A stretch of 64,000 nt of DNA, from positions 438,555,230-438,619,229 of the forward strand of contig NC_081407.1 of the NCBI RefSeq assembly GCF_030272615.1, written 5' to 3'. The stretch's first letter is position 1. Every line of letters starts with the position of its first letter. The DNA is from Cryptomeria japonica (lineage: Eukaryota > Streptophyta > Pinopsida > Cupressales > Cupressaceae). Below are positions 22,817-33,829 of this stretch, in pieces. The notes under the pieces were generated by a model. It was given only the letters and a program-made list of their open reading frames with translations, made no database searches and was not told the DNA's origin. Made by a program: the position numbers and the translations under genes.

Positions 22817-24639
22817 GCTTTAACTTGGGAGTGTTTATTGTGCATGATTTGATTTGTGAATGTTCATTGTGTATGTATATAAGAAATATGATTTGTTTGC
22901 AAGAAGAAAAGTAGGTTAGATATGAAACTAGGATAAAAGAAAATTTTGGGACAATTTGGGAGCTTGCCTCAATCAAAGCCCTTTTTTGGTATATTTAAAC
23001 TCTATAGATGTCTGAAATTATCCTAGTGTACTTTGTGTTAAGGATAATAAATTTAAGTGCAAGAAACTAGAGAAAGCCTAAATGAATCTATTATGTGTGT
23101 AGTGATATGTGTATGGATAATAAAAAAGTGATGTAAATAGTAAAGATGTTAAGAGGCTAAAATGTGAGCCTACATATTTATTTTTTAGGAAGAAGGTATC
23201 ATGCTGATGGCAAGGGAAAAAGCTAAAAAAGGAAATGACTTTACATGAGTTACATAGGTAATAAGGAAAACAACTATAGAATAGAACAAATAAAATAAGG
23301 AAAGAAGCAATTTAGCTTCAAGCTTTAAGGAACAGTTTCCAAGGACTTCAAAGGAGTTGTAAAGGTAATAAGGAAACGAGATTAAAAAAACAATAAGGGA
23401 AACTAGCAAGCAATACTTAGGAGGTACCTTTTATGGCTTCAAGCTTCTATAGAGACCAACTTGTGAATATAGTTTTAGAAGGTAGAAAATAAGAACTACA
23501 AGATGAAAGCTATTAGATAAAACTAAATTCACATGATTATAAGAGATTATTTCAAAAGGGGAAGGATGGGTTCAATTAATAGAAATAAAATTTGATGGAA
23601 TTAGAAGGTGGCATGTAAGGAAGTCATTTGGAAAAGTAAAAACACTTGCAAAATCATTGATTTAAAGCTAGTTTTGTATAGTTGGAACTTTGTGGATGCT
23701 ACCACAAATGTAGTGGCATCCCAATTGAGGCAAGCTCATAGAATTACATGAAATTGATTAGAAACAATAACAGGGTTGCTTGGCATCTATATTGCTAGGG
23801 AAAATATTGAAGAAATAGGCTAAAATGACAACTAAACATTCTATGTATGTGAACACTAAATAAGTATAATACATAAAGAAAAAATTGTAAAATAATTAAT
23901 TTATCTCTATATATGATTAGGATCCTTCTTTTCATGATGGACGTATTGTTCAAGAAACTAACAGTTCTTCATCCTATGCTTCCATACATAAAATCCATTA
24001 TTTCTTCAGCCAATGCTTCTATAGTGAAAGTCCTTTATTTCTTCATGCTATATACGTGTACAATTTTACTTTTTTGATGGATGAATATAGAAAGAAACTA
24101 ATAAAAAAATGTTTCATAATGTTTTTATATGTTTAACTCATGTTTAATTAAATTGACTTTATTTCTTTATAAATAAATTCATGTATCTTTTTATTAGTTA
24201 CAATAGAGTTCGTTCTTAAAATTTTGATCTTCAAACTTGTAATGGCCCTACCTTAGATAATCATAAGGAACCTCCCACAATTTTGCATAATACGTCATTT
24301 TGTGGTTTCCATAACAACATATAGGACAATGCTAGGTAGTGAGGACATGACTACATGACACATCTACATCTATGACTACCTAGGTCATGTGTTGTGACAA
24401 CATTTACAAAATATTTTTTTGTATCAAGTCACTTCTAATGTTTGAATATTGTCCCATCATTTGATTCTATATTTAAATTTTTAATCACAACATAACATCA
24501 CATCAATTAAAAATACTAAAATTGACTTTGCACCAAAATAGGTAAGCACTTGTTCTATATTTCTCTAGGAATTAATTTTTTTGTTCTTATTGATTCATAT
24601 TTGATTGTCAATGTTTTTTTATCATTTGATTAGATATAT

Positions 24640-25080
24640 ATCACAATGTAAAATATATCACACATCCTTATGGTCTAGGATTAGTAGTTATTTTCTTGAC
24701 AAACCCAAAATTTCTTACACCACTTAAGGTTTATCCCTAGGACATCCTTAGTTTTCTTTAAGATCCTAAATTTTCCTTATTTTATTTTTATTCCTGTTTG
24801 TTAGGATCTCCCAACCCCACTATCCATACATGTTTGATTGATTCTATCTTCCTTTCTTTATATTGTTCGTAACTTTTAGACAAGATGGATGTACATGTGA
24901 ACCACACAATTCATAATGATAACACTTTTTTTCATGGCATATAATGGTCACTTATATCCAATCTTATAACCTCCTTGTGATTGTATACCTAGTGATATGA
25001 TTAAAAGTGATTATATTACATTTCTGATGTATTCCTAGGTATTTCTATTTCTATCATTTAATAGGTTCATTATTTTCATG
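24640..25080 (+). repeat. Diverged dispersed repeat, copy B
   Basis: This is the partner of 21830-22270 in the same orientation, about 2.8 kb downstream. No coding potential or terminal structure can be made out. Confidence 0.55.
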
Positions 25081-25249
25081 ATAAACATCCTATGAGAGTC
25101 TAATACATTTTTATTTGAAAATGCTTATGTGCACACAATCTTTCATGGCCTCACATTATTCACATATACATGATAACATCTTTTGGCTATTGCATTTAGT
25201 AAGAGACTATTTATAAACTCTTTGAAATTGTTTTGTATGTTTTTTATAT

Positions 25250-25789
25250 TAAAAGCAATAAAACAAGGGTTTTGACCCTAGATACAAACAACGCGTAGGT
25301 AGCATAAAAGAAAAGACAACAAAACAAGAGTGTTGACCCTATATAAACTCAAGTCGAACAAGCCATTAATAGTAGGTCAGAAGACCATTGTTATAAAACA
25401 AAGGCCAAGAAAACCATCAACAACACATTATCAGAAAGCTAGGATCCCAACTCAAGAGTGGGAAGAATCACCCACAACTCGACTCGAAAGAGTTTAGGGG
25501 GGGAAGAATTAAATTTTCGCCAATGACAAACAACAATCCAGGAAATACTACTATTAGGAACATTAGTACAAGTGGGATCAAGGGGCCCAAAATTTCCCTT
25601 AGAGTGTTTATCAACACTTGGAGCAGATTATTGTTGTAGAATAGGAGCAACATGAATAAAAACCTCAAGGCCAAAGGAGGCCACACTAGTAGGAGTAGGA
25701 CCTAGGGGGCAACTGAGGCCACAACAATAGTAAGAGACACAACCCCATCCCGATAGGAGTCATCATCAACATGTGAAGAGTCATCAGAA
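25250..25789 (-). other. Probable remainder of a decayed LINE
   Basis: This is continuous on the minus strand with the ORF1 relic to its right, with open but featureless pieces rich in aspartate and serine (around 25702-25850). The plus strand has two related GTTGACCCTA blocks at about 25271 and 25333. I cannot set a left boundary. Confidence 0.35.
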
Positions 25790-26907
25790 TCCGAAGAATC
25801 AACAACCAAATGATCTACATTCACATCTTTCCACCAAGTAGTAGTATCTTTACGGTGCGAGAGAAGACAATTTGTAGCTAAGTTGAAAAACATTTACGAT
25901 AATGAAGGGGGGGCCATGGCCTAGCCCCAACTATAAGAACCACATCCCCAGGGAGAGTCATATAGATGTCCATGTCGATTAGAATGAAAGAAAAGGTAAG
26001 AAGATCCATGAAGGATGTGGTATCATCCACCTTCAAGAAGTGTCCAATAGAGTTTCTAATGACCTCATAACAAGAATGCTACCAAAAATGAAGAGGAATA
26101 TTGGGAAGACGAACCCACACTGGATGCACATTGAGTGGTTCAGTAAGAGGGTGAAAAGTTGTCCATGGTTTGACTGAGACAGAGTTAACTCCCCTAGCCC
26201 ACAAATTTCTCAACACCAAGTCATGATCATTAGAGGAAGCAAAGGAAGCAATAAAAAACCCTTAGCACAAGGGTAAAGCTCAATGATGCCAACAACCAAA
26301 GGCTTCCAAGAATCACTCACCCAACAATGTAGATTCAGGAGGGAAGACTGAAACCTAACGAATCTACACACCTACCCACAACATTTGTAGAAGCCAACAA
26401 TTTATACCACATCTTGGCCACAAACCACAATAGGGGGGTCTTGGCACAAGGAAGAGGATGAGATTTCCCCTTGGGAGGAAGAGCAACAACAGATTTGGCA
26501 ACATGAGAAAAGACTTGCCCACTAGTAGTAGAAAAAGGCTCAAGATGGGGGGGCACACCTGCAAAAGCCCTTGTTGGACCACCATCAACAGTAGCACTAG
26601 CCCCACCCATAGCTAGAGGGGGAGAAGGTACACTGACATGAGAGAAGAGAGAACCCATAGTAGCACCCACAGGAGAAGGGGCAAACACACCATCAATAGA
26701 GAAAGTTAGGGGAACCACATGGAGATCTGTGGCCTGAGAAAACCCAAACTCCATCGAACCATGAGAAAACCCCACAAAAGAGTGCACTTGTTGAGGTGCA
26801 AGATGGGCAACCATCAAGAATCCCACGTGCATAACACGAACATGGGTAGAGGCTGGAGCAAGAGTGTTGTTCATATATTTTAAAGGAACAAAAATCATAG
26901 TCATCAT
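25790..26907 (-). pseudogene. LINE ORF1 relic (DUF4283-like)
   Basis: Reading the minus strand, the frame opens at 26907 and runs about 190 codons through a glycine/valine/serine-rich leader. It shifts frame near 26330 and continues as WVSDSWKPLVVGI. It then shows the DUF4283 signature: FASSNDHDLVLRNLWARG, KPWTTFHPLTEP and PVWVRLPNIPLHFW, followed by a stop and SIGHFLKVDD. The zinc-knuckle area is decayed (HYRKCF, then ATNCLLSHRK in another frame at about 25850-25890). No RT follows, so only the ORF1 part survives. It is a different, older family member than the LINE at 5361-13374, with similar domain order. Confidence 0.7.
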
Positions 26908-27970
26908 AGTAACATGTATTGTCTATGTTATTCAAAAAGATATGGTTCTGTATGTTATCTAAGACTTATTTTACTTTATTCTACTAGTTTATAAAAAAAC
27001 AATGTATCTTTTTACTTGGTGAGGGGGTTATTCTATATCCACCTGTTGTGTCTCAAATCAACAGATTGGATAGATTCTAAGGAAATGCCAACTCCTATGA
27101 TCAAACCCTCCAATTGACTTGGCCAACTTATAGAGTGAACCTATTTGGTTACTAACTCTCTCACTTTAGGCTCTGCAGGACCTAGGCGGGTATACCTACT
27201 CACTAGCTGTTCCTTTAACTAATGCTTTTTATAGCAGATTTAGTTTCTTAATCTGATATCTCCTAGTCTCAGAATGGCATAAGTTCCTAGAATGGAGATA
27301 CAGCAGATGAGTTCCAGATTGTTGTTGTAGAAGCTATTCGATCTATGTTTCCTAATTACTTCTGTTTGCTTTAAAATAACAAATGGTGAAATATAGTGAT
27401 GAGTGTAATCTGTTTTTGACCAGTGCCTTCTTTGTTGTTTGGGCTACAGAGTCATTATACTTTCTTCAGGACTTATTATGCGAGCCTGTGAGACAGTTTT
27501 TTAATCCACCCTTTTATAGACCTGTCGGTTATTATTTCTTTTGAGATCAATTTGAATGCTTATATCATATGTTGATTGAATGAATTTAACCCTACCTTTA
27601 AGGGACCAATCAATGAAGTATTGCGAGGAACAATTACAATTCGCAAGCAAAACTTTTGTTTCAACCTTATAACATGAAGCACAAATCCGATTTCAAGAAT
27701 ATGAATAACCTTATCACTTTAGATAATATCACAGACGAGTGCCAAAACAAAGTGAAATAATCCACAACACACACGCAAAGAAAAACAATAGTTCATAGCA
27801 TGTATTCCATTGAAGTTTGTAAAACTTACAGGCTGTCATACATCGCCATCTTCTTATTGTGTTTTTTTTTTTTGTTCCCCCTTTTACTTTACAAAAACCA
27901 TTCTCATATATATATGGGAATGAAAGCTATTCATGAAAAGACATGTCTTTTCGAAATGCTAATCATTAGT

Positions 27971-30900
27971 TTAAACATTTCTAACAAACTTAAGCAAAAA
28001 GAGATTAAGAATTCCTAAATGATGAATATAATCATCGTCCTTGAAGGTTTTGATTCGAGCACTTTGTTTCTTCAATTCATCTCTCTGCGACAGATACTTG
28101 AATATCATCTGGTTGACAGTAGGGGCCATATCCTTACTTCGATCTATTTCTGACAAGGCCCAATCCTTGACGCTGATGAGCTCTTTTCGCAAATCTTCCA
28201 GGGATATCACTTCTCCTTCTTTGTAAATAGAGGGCATTCCAACAGGTTTCTCATCATCCAATTCCTTCAGATCTCTTCTCAGCGTATCTTCAAGCTTAAC
28301 ATGATTCTCCATATACGCAGTCCCCTCAGTTTTTTCCTCTGGTGTCATGGCATCGACATTATTCAGTACTTCATGCAGTCGTGCTTTTAATCTCTCATGC
28401 TCTGTTAACGCCTTTATTGTTCCATTATATACTTTCCAATATGGTTCAACCTGCAAGAGCATGGTGTTAAACCGATGTCCGATGATATCATTGACCAGTT
28501 TGTCCATCCTTTGTTGGATACCTTCTGCACGTTTATTGGCTTTTTCTGCTTGATACTTCCAGTACAGAGCATCAGAGACATCGTCCAAGCTACGTCCCGT
28601 GGGGTATGAGGTGTATTTGCTTATAGGAGTCCCTGTCTCTAGTTGCAATATTTTTGCTTGCAACTTTTGATTCTCCTCTTTAGATTTTTCATACAACCCC
28701 TTGTATGTGACGTTCTCTCTGACCAAAAATTCTGTCTGGTCCAGGTTCAATCTAGCAACATCCAAGTTTAGTTTAGCAGTGACCCTAGGGTCAGTCTTTC
28801 CAACCTGATGAACCATGAGGTGCCCAAAGGTTTCTTCAATGTCCACAATGATAGGCCTCTTCCCTTTTGGATATAATGCCCATTGTAGGAGAGCTTTCTT
28901 GTCAGGATCATATCCAGAGCCTAGGAATAATTTGTCTATCTCCCGAGGCAACACCTGTTGATTCAAGTCTTGTTTTTTTAGGAATCCGTCAAAAAGAAGT
29001 GCTGAGTTTATATCCCAACCAGAAAAGATGATTACACCGGCCTCTTTTAATAATTTTCTCCCTTTCTCAGGGGTCATATCTTTCATGAGGACATAAATCT
29101 CATCCTGCGATTTCTTCATCTGTTCTTCTTCTGGTCTTCCAGCCATGCTTCGTTTAACATGTGCTCCTTTGTACTGGTACAAAAATGAAAGGAATTCCCT
29201 AGAAGAGGCGAATCCATCATCAGCGACAAAATCTTCATGTTCAGTCATCCTTATATCAATGACATCCTTAATATTAATTTCACCAGTGTCCATATTTATC
29301 TCTGCTTCAAAACCAGGAGGATAATCTTCTCTAGGAGAATCAGCAGGGATACTACTAGCAGTTGATTTTGGTGACATGTGAGCTAAGGGTTGACTATCCT
29401 TCTCAGTATTAATAAAATGAAGGAATTGTGGGGGCACTCTATGCATGATCTCTGCTTCATGTTGAAGCAGCCTTTTAGCCACTTCCAAAGGATCTTGGAG
29501 ATTTCCAATTAGATCTCCATCTATCATTCCCCTTGCCCTTTTCCATTTGTAGGCCTCCCAAGTCAATCCACTCTTTTCTCTCAAAACCCTGGCCTCTTCT
29601 CTTTCAAGATTTTTAATCAGGTCATCTGGCATTTTGGCTACATGTATTCCATCTTTGAGTTTTTGTGACGCTCTGGCAGCTCTTATATACCCTTCAGGAT
29701 CGAAGCTCTCTCTAGGCTCACCCAGAGTCATGCCATAGTAATCTAACTTATTCTGTAGTAAATGATAGCTTTTTGAACTTTTAACAATAAAGTCAGAAAA
29801 AACCAATAAACCTGGAACGATGGACTGTTTACCGAAATCTGTTAGGTGTTTAGCACTGACAATAGACAATTGTCTTATAATCTCCAGGCTAGCCACCCTG
29901 TTTGGCACTATAATTGGAAGCATGTGGGGTTTCCCTTCATATCCAAATACCCTGATTTCTGTGTGATTATCATGGCAATACCAATCACCCCAATTATGAT
30001 CAATCTGTGACTCTGGGGAGAAGTCCTTTGGTCTGAGGAATCTCTTGATTTCAGGGGACAAAGTGTAATCCCTGTGTTGCCCAAAAGCTGCACTAAGAGG
30101 TTTCACAAAATATTCTTGAAAGTGCCAGTACTGGTTGTTCATGAACCTCTGGTCCCATGCAGAAACCCATAACTGAATTGGCTTCCTCAAACCATTCTTA
30201 TCATAAGATCTAATGCAGAAATCATCCGACCAGAAGTTAATCTCTTGTCCACAATAAAGAATGATATGCATTAACAAGGAGTACAATGAAAAATTAACAT
30301 TCACAAGATCCCCTTTCAATTTTTCCAACCCATGATTTAAGGCATCTGCAACATAAGTGGCAAAATCAAATGACCTAGGGTCTTTTGACTGTAAGTCAAC
30401 ACACAGAACCATAACCCCAATATCCATGAGTGGATGAGCCTCTAGGCCTAATACTTGGGCTACAACATAATATGTATATTTGAAATATGGATGGAAGTGG
30501 TTGACATCAAACGGCACCTTGTCATCTTTGCTGAACGGAACAAATGACCCACCCACTTTTGGACGGTGAATAGGTAGTCTCCAAGTCCTGTAGATGTTTT
30601 CCAGACTAAAGAATTCTTGTGAAAGTTTCTTCATATCAATACTCTCCTCCACCTCCCAGTCGAAATCAAATACCATATCAATAGTTTGTTTGCTAATCAC
30701 TACTAATGGATTCCCTCTGTAATCGCATATGGTTTTGGTTCTCGGAATATAACAATCTACCAGAGCTTTCATTAATTCAACATCTACAAACACGTTCGGG
30801 ACTACCAATTTCCCTAAGTTCTTCTTCCATAGATTACATATGGGCTCGGGAGCATCCCTTCTTTTGTAGCTAAACAAGAATAATTCATGTCCTCTGATTT

Positions 30901-31138
30901 CAGTCCAAATGTCTCCTAGATTTTCAAATCTATCCTCCAATCCTTCTTCTTCACTTTTGATTTTTTTAGACCTTACACTAGATGAGGGACACTGGTCTAA
31001 CAAATCCTGAGTCAGAGCTCTCCCTTCTTTCTTTTGTCTCTTGGGCTTCTCTTCAGGGTTTAGTTCTTTTCCTTTCCTACTCTTTTTAGAAGAAGAAGAC
31101 GAAGGTTCCATGATTACAGCAAATATGAGAGACAACAC
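27971..31138 (-). CDS. LTR-encoded 1,055-residue protein, intact copy, function unknown
   Basis: The frame is open from 31138 to the stop at 27971-27973. An ATG ten codons in (31109-31111) begins MEPSSSSSKKSRKGKEL and is the more natural start. Residues about 15-40 are lysine-rich and could be a nuclear signal. About 55-420 form a globular region with KNLGKLVVPNVFVDVELM, NPLVVISKQTID and FATYVADALNHGLEKLKG. About 500-560 is charged and helical, 600-640 is a serine/proline linker. From about 780 to 1,040 heptad-like leucine/glutamate/lysine runs suggest coiled coils (KSKEENQKLQAKILQLE). I see no protease, RT, integrase, signal peptide or membrane helix. It lies on the same strand as gag-pol but wholly inside the LTR. 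The N-terminal part recalls plant retroelement-associated or plant-mobile-domain-type proteins; this is a guess. Confidence 0.8.
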   Translation of the reverse strand: MLSLIFAVIMEPSSSSSKKSRKGKELNPEEKPKRQKKEGRALTQDLLDQCPSSSVRSKKIKSEEEGLEDRFENLGDIWTEIRGHELFLFSYKRRDAPEPICNLWKKNLGKLVVPNVFVDVELMKALVDCYIPRTKTICDYRGNPLVVISKQTIDMVFDFDWEVEESIDMKKLSQEFFSLENIYRTWRLPIHRPKVGGSFVPFSKDDKVPFDVNHFHPYFKYTYYVVAQVLGLEAHPLMDIGVMVLCVDLQSKDPRSFDFATYVADALNHGLEKLKGDLVNVNFSLYSLLMHIILYCGQEINFWSDDFCIRSYDKNGLRKPIQLWVSAWDQRFMNNQYWHFQEYFVKPLSAAFGQHRDYTLSPEIKRFLRPKDFSPESQIDHNWGDWYCHDNHTEIRVFGYEGKPHMLPIIVPNRVASLEIIRQLSIVSAKHLTDFGKQSIVPGLLVFSDFIVKSSKSYHLLQNKLDYYGMTLGEPRESFDPEGYIRAARASQKLKDGIHVAKMPDDLIKNLEREEARVLREKSGLTWEAYKWKRARGMIDGDLIGNLQDPLEVAKRLLQHEAEIMHRVPPQFLHFINTEKDSQPLAHMSPKSTASSIPADSPREDYPPGFEAEINMDTGEINIKDVIDIRMTEHEDFVADDGFASSREFLSFLYQYKGAHVKRSMAGRPEEEQMKKSQDEIYVLMKDMTPEKGRKLLKEAGVIIFSGWDINSALLFDGFLKKQDLNQQVLPREIDKLFLGSGYDPDKKALLQWALYPKGKRPIIVDIEETFGHLMVHQVGKTDPRVTAKLNLDVARLNLDQTEFLVRENVTYKGLYEKSKEENQKLQAKILQLETGTPISKYTSYPTGRSLDDVSDALYWKYQAEKANKRAEGIQQRMDKLVNDIIGHRFNTMLLQVEPYWKVYNGTIKALTEHERLKARLHEVLNNVDAMTPEEKTEGTAYMENHVKLEDTLRRDLKELDDEKPVGMPSIYKEGEVISLEDLRKELISVKDWALSEIDRSKDMAPTVNQMIFKYLSQRDELKKQSARIKTFKDDDYIHHLGILNLFLLKFVRNV

Positions 31139-31381
31139 TTACTTGGAGAAATGTCCAGCTCTTCTGACTGTCGTTCACAAGTTTCCGCAAGTTCTTCGCA
31201 ATTTTCAGTCTTTTAGCATTGATCTGGATCTTATGAAAATTCAATCAGTTCAACTGTAATCGTATGGGCAACTTGTGCACAATTAATGTTCTGCGTCTAC
31301 AACGGCTACTCAAGTGTTTAAACTTAATTGCAGATGTGACATTCTTCACTTGGGCCTTTAACTCTTTCGCGGGAAGTATAG

Positions 31382-31945
31382 TTCGACCAAAGTGATCGTA
31401 TTTCAAGTTATCGATGAAACCCTTGTCTTCGGCCGAGTGTTTAAATCTTCCATCGAAAGCCCATTCTCTTCGATACTATTCTTTCGGTGAATAGCCCATA
31501 TCGAGAAGCCACCTTCAAGACTCATCGAAATCATTCTTTCATCGATAGACCTCTTTTTCGATAGGTCACTCGCAAGTTTCATTGAAATCATTCTTTCGAT
31601 GAGTTCCTTTCTTTGGTGAAGGCTCATGTATGTTCATCGACAGTTCTTTTCCATCGATATCCTCCTTTATCGATGAAACACTTTTGCTTTTGTTCGACAT
31701 TATGTCATCGATGAGATTTTGCATTTCGATGAATGCTTTATGAGTTTCTTCGGTAGTTATATTTCTTCGAAATCACTTTTTGCCTTTTGCCTTTTGTTTT
31801 TCACTTTTTCGATGAAGCTTGGAGTATCGATGAGCGGTTTTTTGTATTCAACGAAGGTGACTTTTTGCCGAAATACTTTTGCTTGGTGCTTTACATACTT
31901 TATTTCGATGAAAGTACTCTTTCGATGAAACTTCTTTCGGAGTGC
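31382..31945 (-). promoter_or_regulatory. TCGATGA motif cluster in the 3' LTR
   Basis: About twenty TCGA tetramers, mostly as TCGATGAA or its complement TTCATCGA, occur in about 560 bp of otherwise AT-rich LTR, between the LTR start and the LTR ORF. The density is far above that of the surrounding sequence. The arrangement suits a repeated cis-element upstream of the ORF; a role is inferred only. Confidence 0.5.
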
Positions 31946-32177
31946 TCGATACAAGTTGCTGGCCGAAACATCTTTTAGTCTTTACGCCTATGGAAATATA
32001 CATTTTTTTATATATATTTTTTTATTTTCAGATATAGTGTCCAACAGCGGCTCTGACTGAGGATGGAGGCATATTGAATATGTCTTCAAGAATTCAGAAT
32101 CTCTGGTTAGCGCAGATATATGATGGTATTTACAATGGAAATGGATCCTAATCTACTGTACATGTGATATAGTATGT

Positions 32178-33829
32178 TCAAGAAAAGAAGTTTTTTAAGA
32201 ATTGCCCATGTACTGGCAATTCTTGGACCTCCCCTGTTGCGTTTTGAAGCAAATAGGAATCCTCCCCCTTTTTATCTATGATCACATATGGGCCGATCCA
32301 TAAGGCTTCAAATTTACCATGCTTGCCTTTGTCTTGACTCCTAGCATTCCACATTAAAACCCAATCACCTACACAAAATTTTCTATTTGATGTCCTCTTG
32401 TCATATAACTTCTTCATTTGATTTTGAATCTTGACATTCTGCTTTTGAGCTTCTACCCTGACTTCATCAAGTTCTACTAACTGCATTATCCTTTCTTGTG
32501 ATGGATCTTCAACATCTATCTCTTCTTGAATCATGAATCTATATACAGGCAAGAGAACATCTTTTTAATGATCTTTAGGATATTCTTGTTGCTAGATTCA
32601 ACTTGTCCATTCCCTTGAGGGTGGTAGGGAGAAGAATGTGATATGTTAATGCCATATTCTCCACAAAAAGTGTTGAATTCTTCTGATCTAAAGGACATGC
32701 CATTGTCTGAGATGATCCTTGCAGGGACACCGAATCTAGAAATAATGTTCTCCATTAAGAATTTTATCACCACTTTGCTAGTGGCCTGTCTGGTGGGTAT
32801 TGCCTCCACCCATTTGGTAAAATAGTCTGTAGCGACCAATATCCATCTGTGTCTTCCACTGGATTTTTCTGATATTTCCCCTATAAAGTCTATTCCCCAT
32901 TGTTGAAATGGTTCCTCAGCCAACATTGGTCTCAATAGGAGTGATCCTTGATACTTTGTTTTGTTTGAAAACTTTTGACAAGCTTCACACTTTCTGACAT
33001 ATCTATAAGAATCATTGAAGACACATGGCCAATAATATCCAACTCTCAATATTTTATGTGCTGTAGTCTTGGCCGAGAAATGACCACCACAAACCCCATC
33101 ATGCATTTCATGAAGAACCTTGTCTGCCTGGCAGTTGTCTAGACATAATAATAATATCCCATCTCTATTTTTCCAATATAAGTCCCCATTGATAATTACA
33201 TATCTTGCTGATTTTAACTTCAAAGCTCTCTTCTGATTATCAGTCATACCATCTGGACATTTCAGGTGCTTAAGGTAGTATATGATATCAGTGTACCATG
33301 CTGTTCTCTCAATACTGAAGTTGGCTTCTTCCCATCCAACCTGATTCACACCAGATTCCTCAATTTCAGTTCCTGTCATGAGTTTGGCCAACCCTTGTCC
33401 TTTGATAACCTGTGAAATTTTGAGCTCAATGTTAAATTCTTGTATCTGATTGATCCATTTACATCTTTTGCCCGTGACCTCAGTCTGTCTGAAGATATCT
33501 TTTACTACTGCATTGGGGACATAAGCTATAACTTTAGCCCCTACTAAGTATGGTCTAAATTGTTTCACTGCTTTGACCAAAGCATAAGCTTGCTTTTCAT
33601 TCAGTTCATATTTTACTTCTGAAGGGCTCAAAGACTTGCTGAAGTATGCGATAGGCTGCTCATACCCTTTTGAATTTTTCTGTAACAACACTGCTGCTAT
33701 AGTGTGACAAGAGGCGAATGAGAATATTATAAAAGTTTTACCAAAATCTGGGGAAATTAATACTGGTGCCTCGGAAATTGCCCTTTTGATTGCCACAAAG
33801 GAATCAATTGCTTCTTCGGTCCAATCTAT
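32178..33829 (-). pseudogene. gypsy RNase H and integrase, with an internal deletion
   Basis: Minus strand. The classical Ty3 RNase H follows RT with ISPDFGKTFIIFSFASCH, ELNEKQAYALVKAV and YVPNAVV; the first catalytic aspartate of this domain appears to be replaced. Integrase has an HHCC finger (HEMHDGVCGGHF ... CEACQKF) and all three DDE positions: GIDFIG, IISDNG and NGQVESSNK. Directly after the E motif, at about 32540-32560, the frame breaks. The segment normally linking the core to the C-terminal part is missing, and coding resumes in another frame as PVYRFMIQEEIDVED and continues through WVLMWNARSQDKGKHGKFEALWIGPYVI to the stop at 32178. This copy cannot make a normal integrase. Confidence 0.88.

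Larger units (their letters stand above)
20461..25250. other. AT-rich spacer with old repeat relics
   Basis: No intact gene was found. It holds two diverged copies of one dispersed repeat and a 68-bp tandem duplication, both listed separately. The antisense ORF at 23185-23409 is low-complexity and leucine/isoleucine-rich and is not called. Confidence 0.5.
27044..32046 (-). repeat. 3' LTR (5,003 bp) of the gypsy element
   Basis: On the minus strand it starts TGTTGGACACTATATCTG at 32046 and ends GATTTGAGACACAACA at 27044. It holds the intact 1,055-codon ORF, a TCGATGA-rich stretch (31382-31945) before it and about 930 bp after it. It matches 38500-43502 over its full length without a visible net length change. 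Confidence 0.95.

Noticed and set aside
28041..28553. Plus-strand ORFs opposite the LTR protein
   Set aside because: They are antisense shadows of the 1,055-codon frame and occur identically in both LTRs.
31403..31978. Small ORFs on both strands in the TCGATGA cluster of the LTR
   Set aside because: They only reflect the repeated motif, overlap each other and are duplicated in both LTRs; no protein-like pattern.
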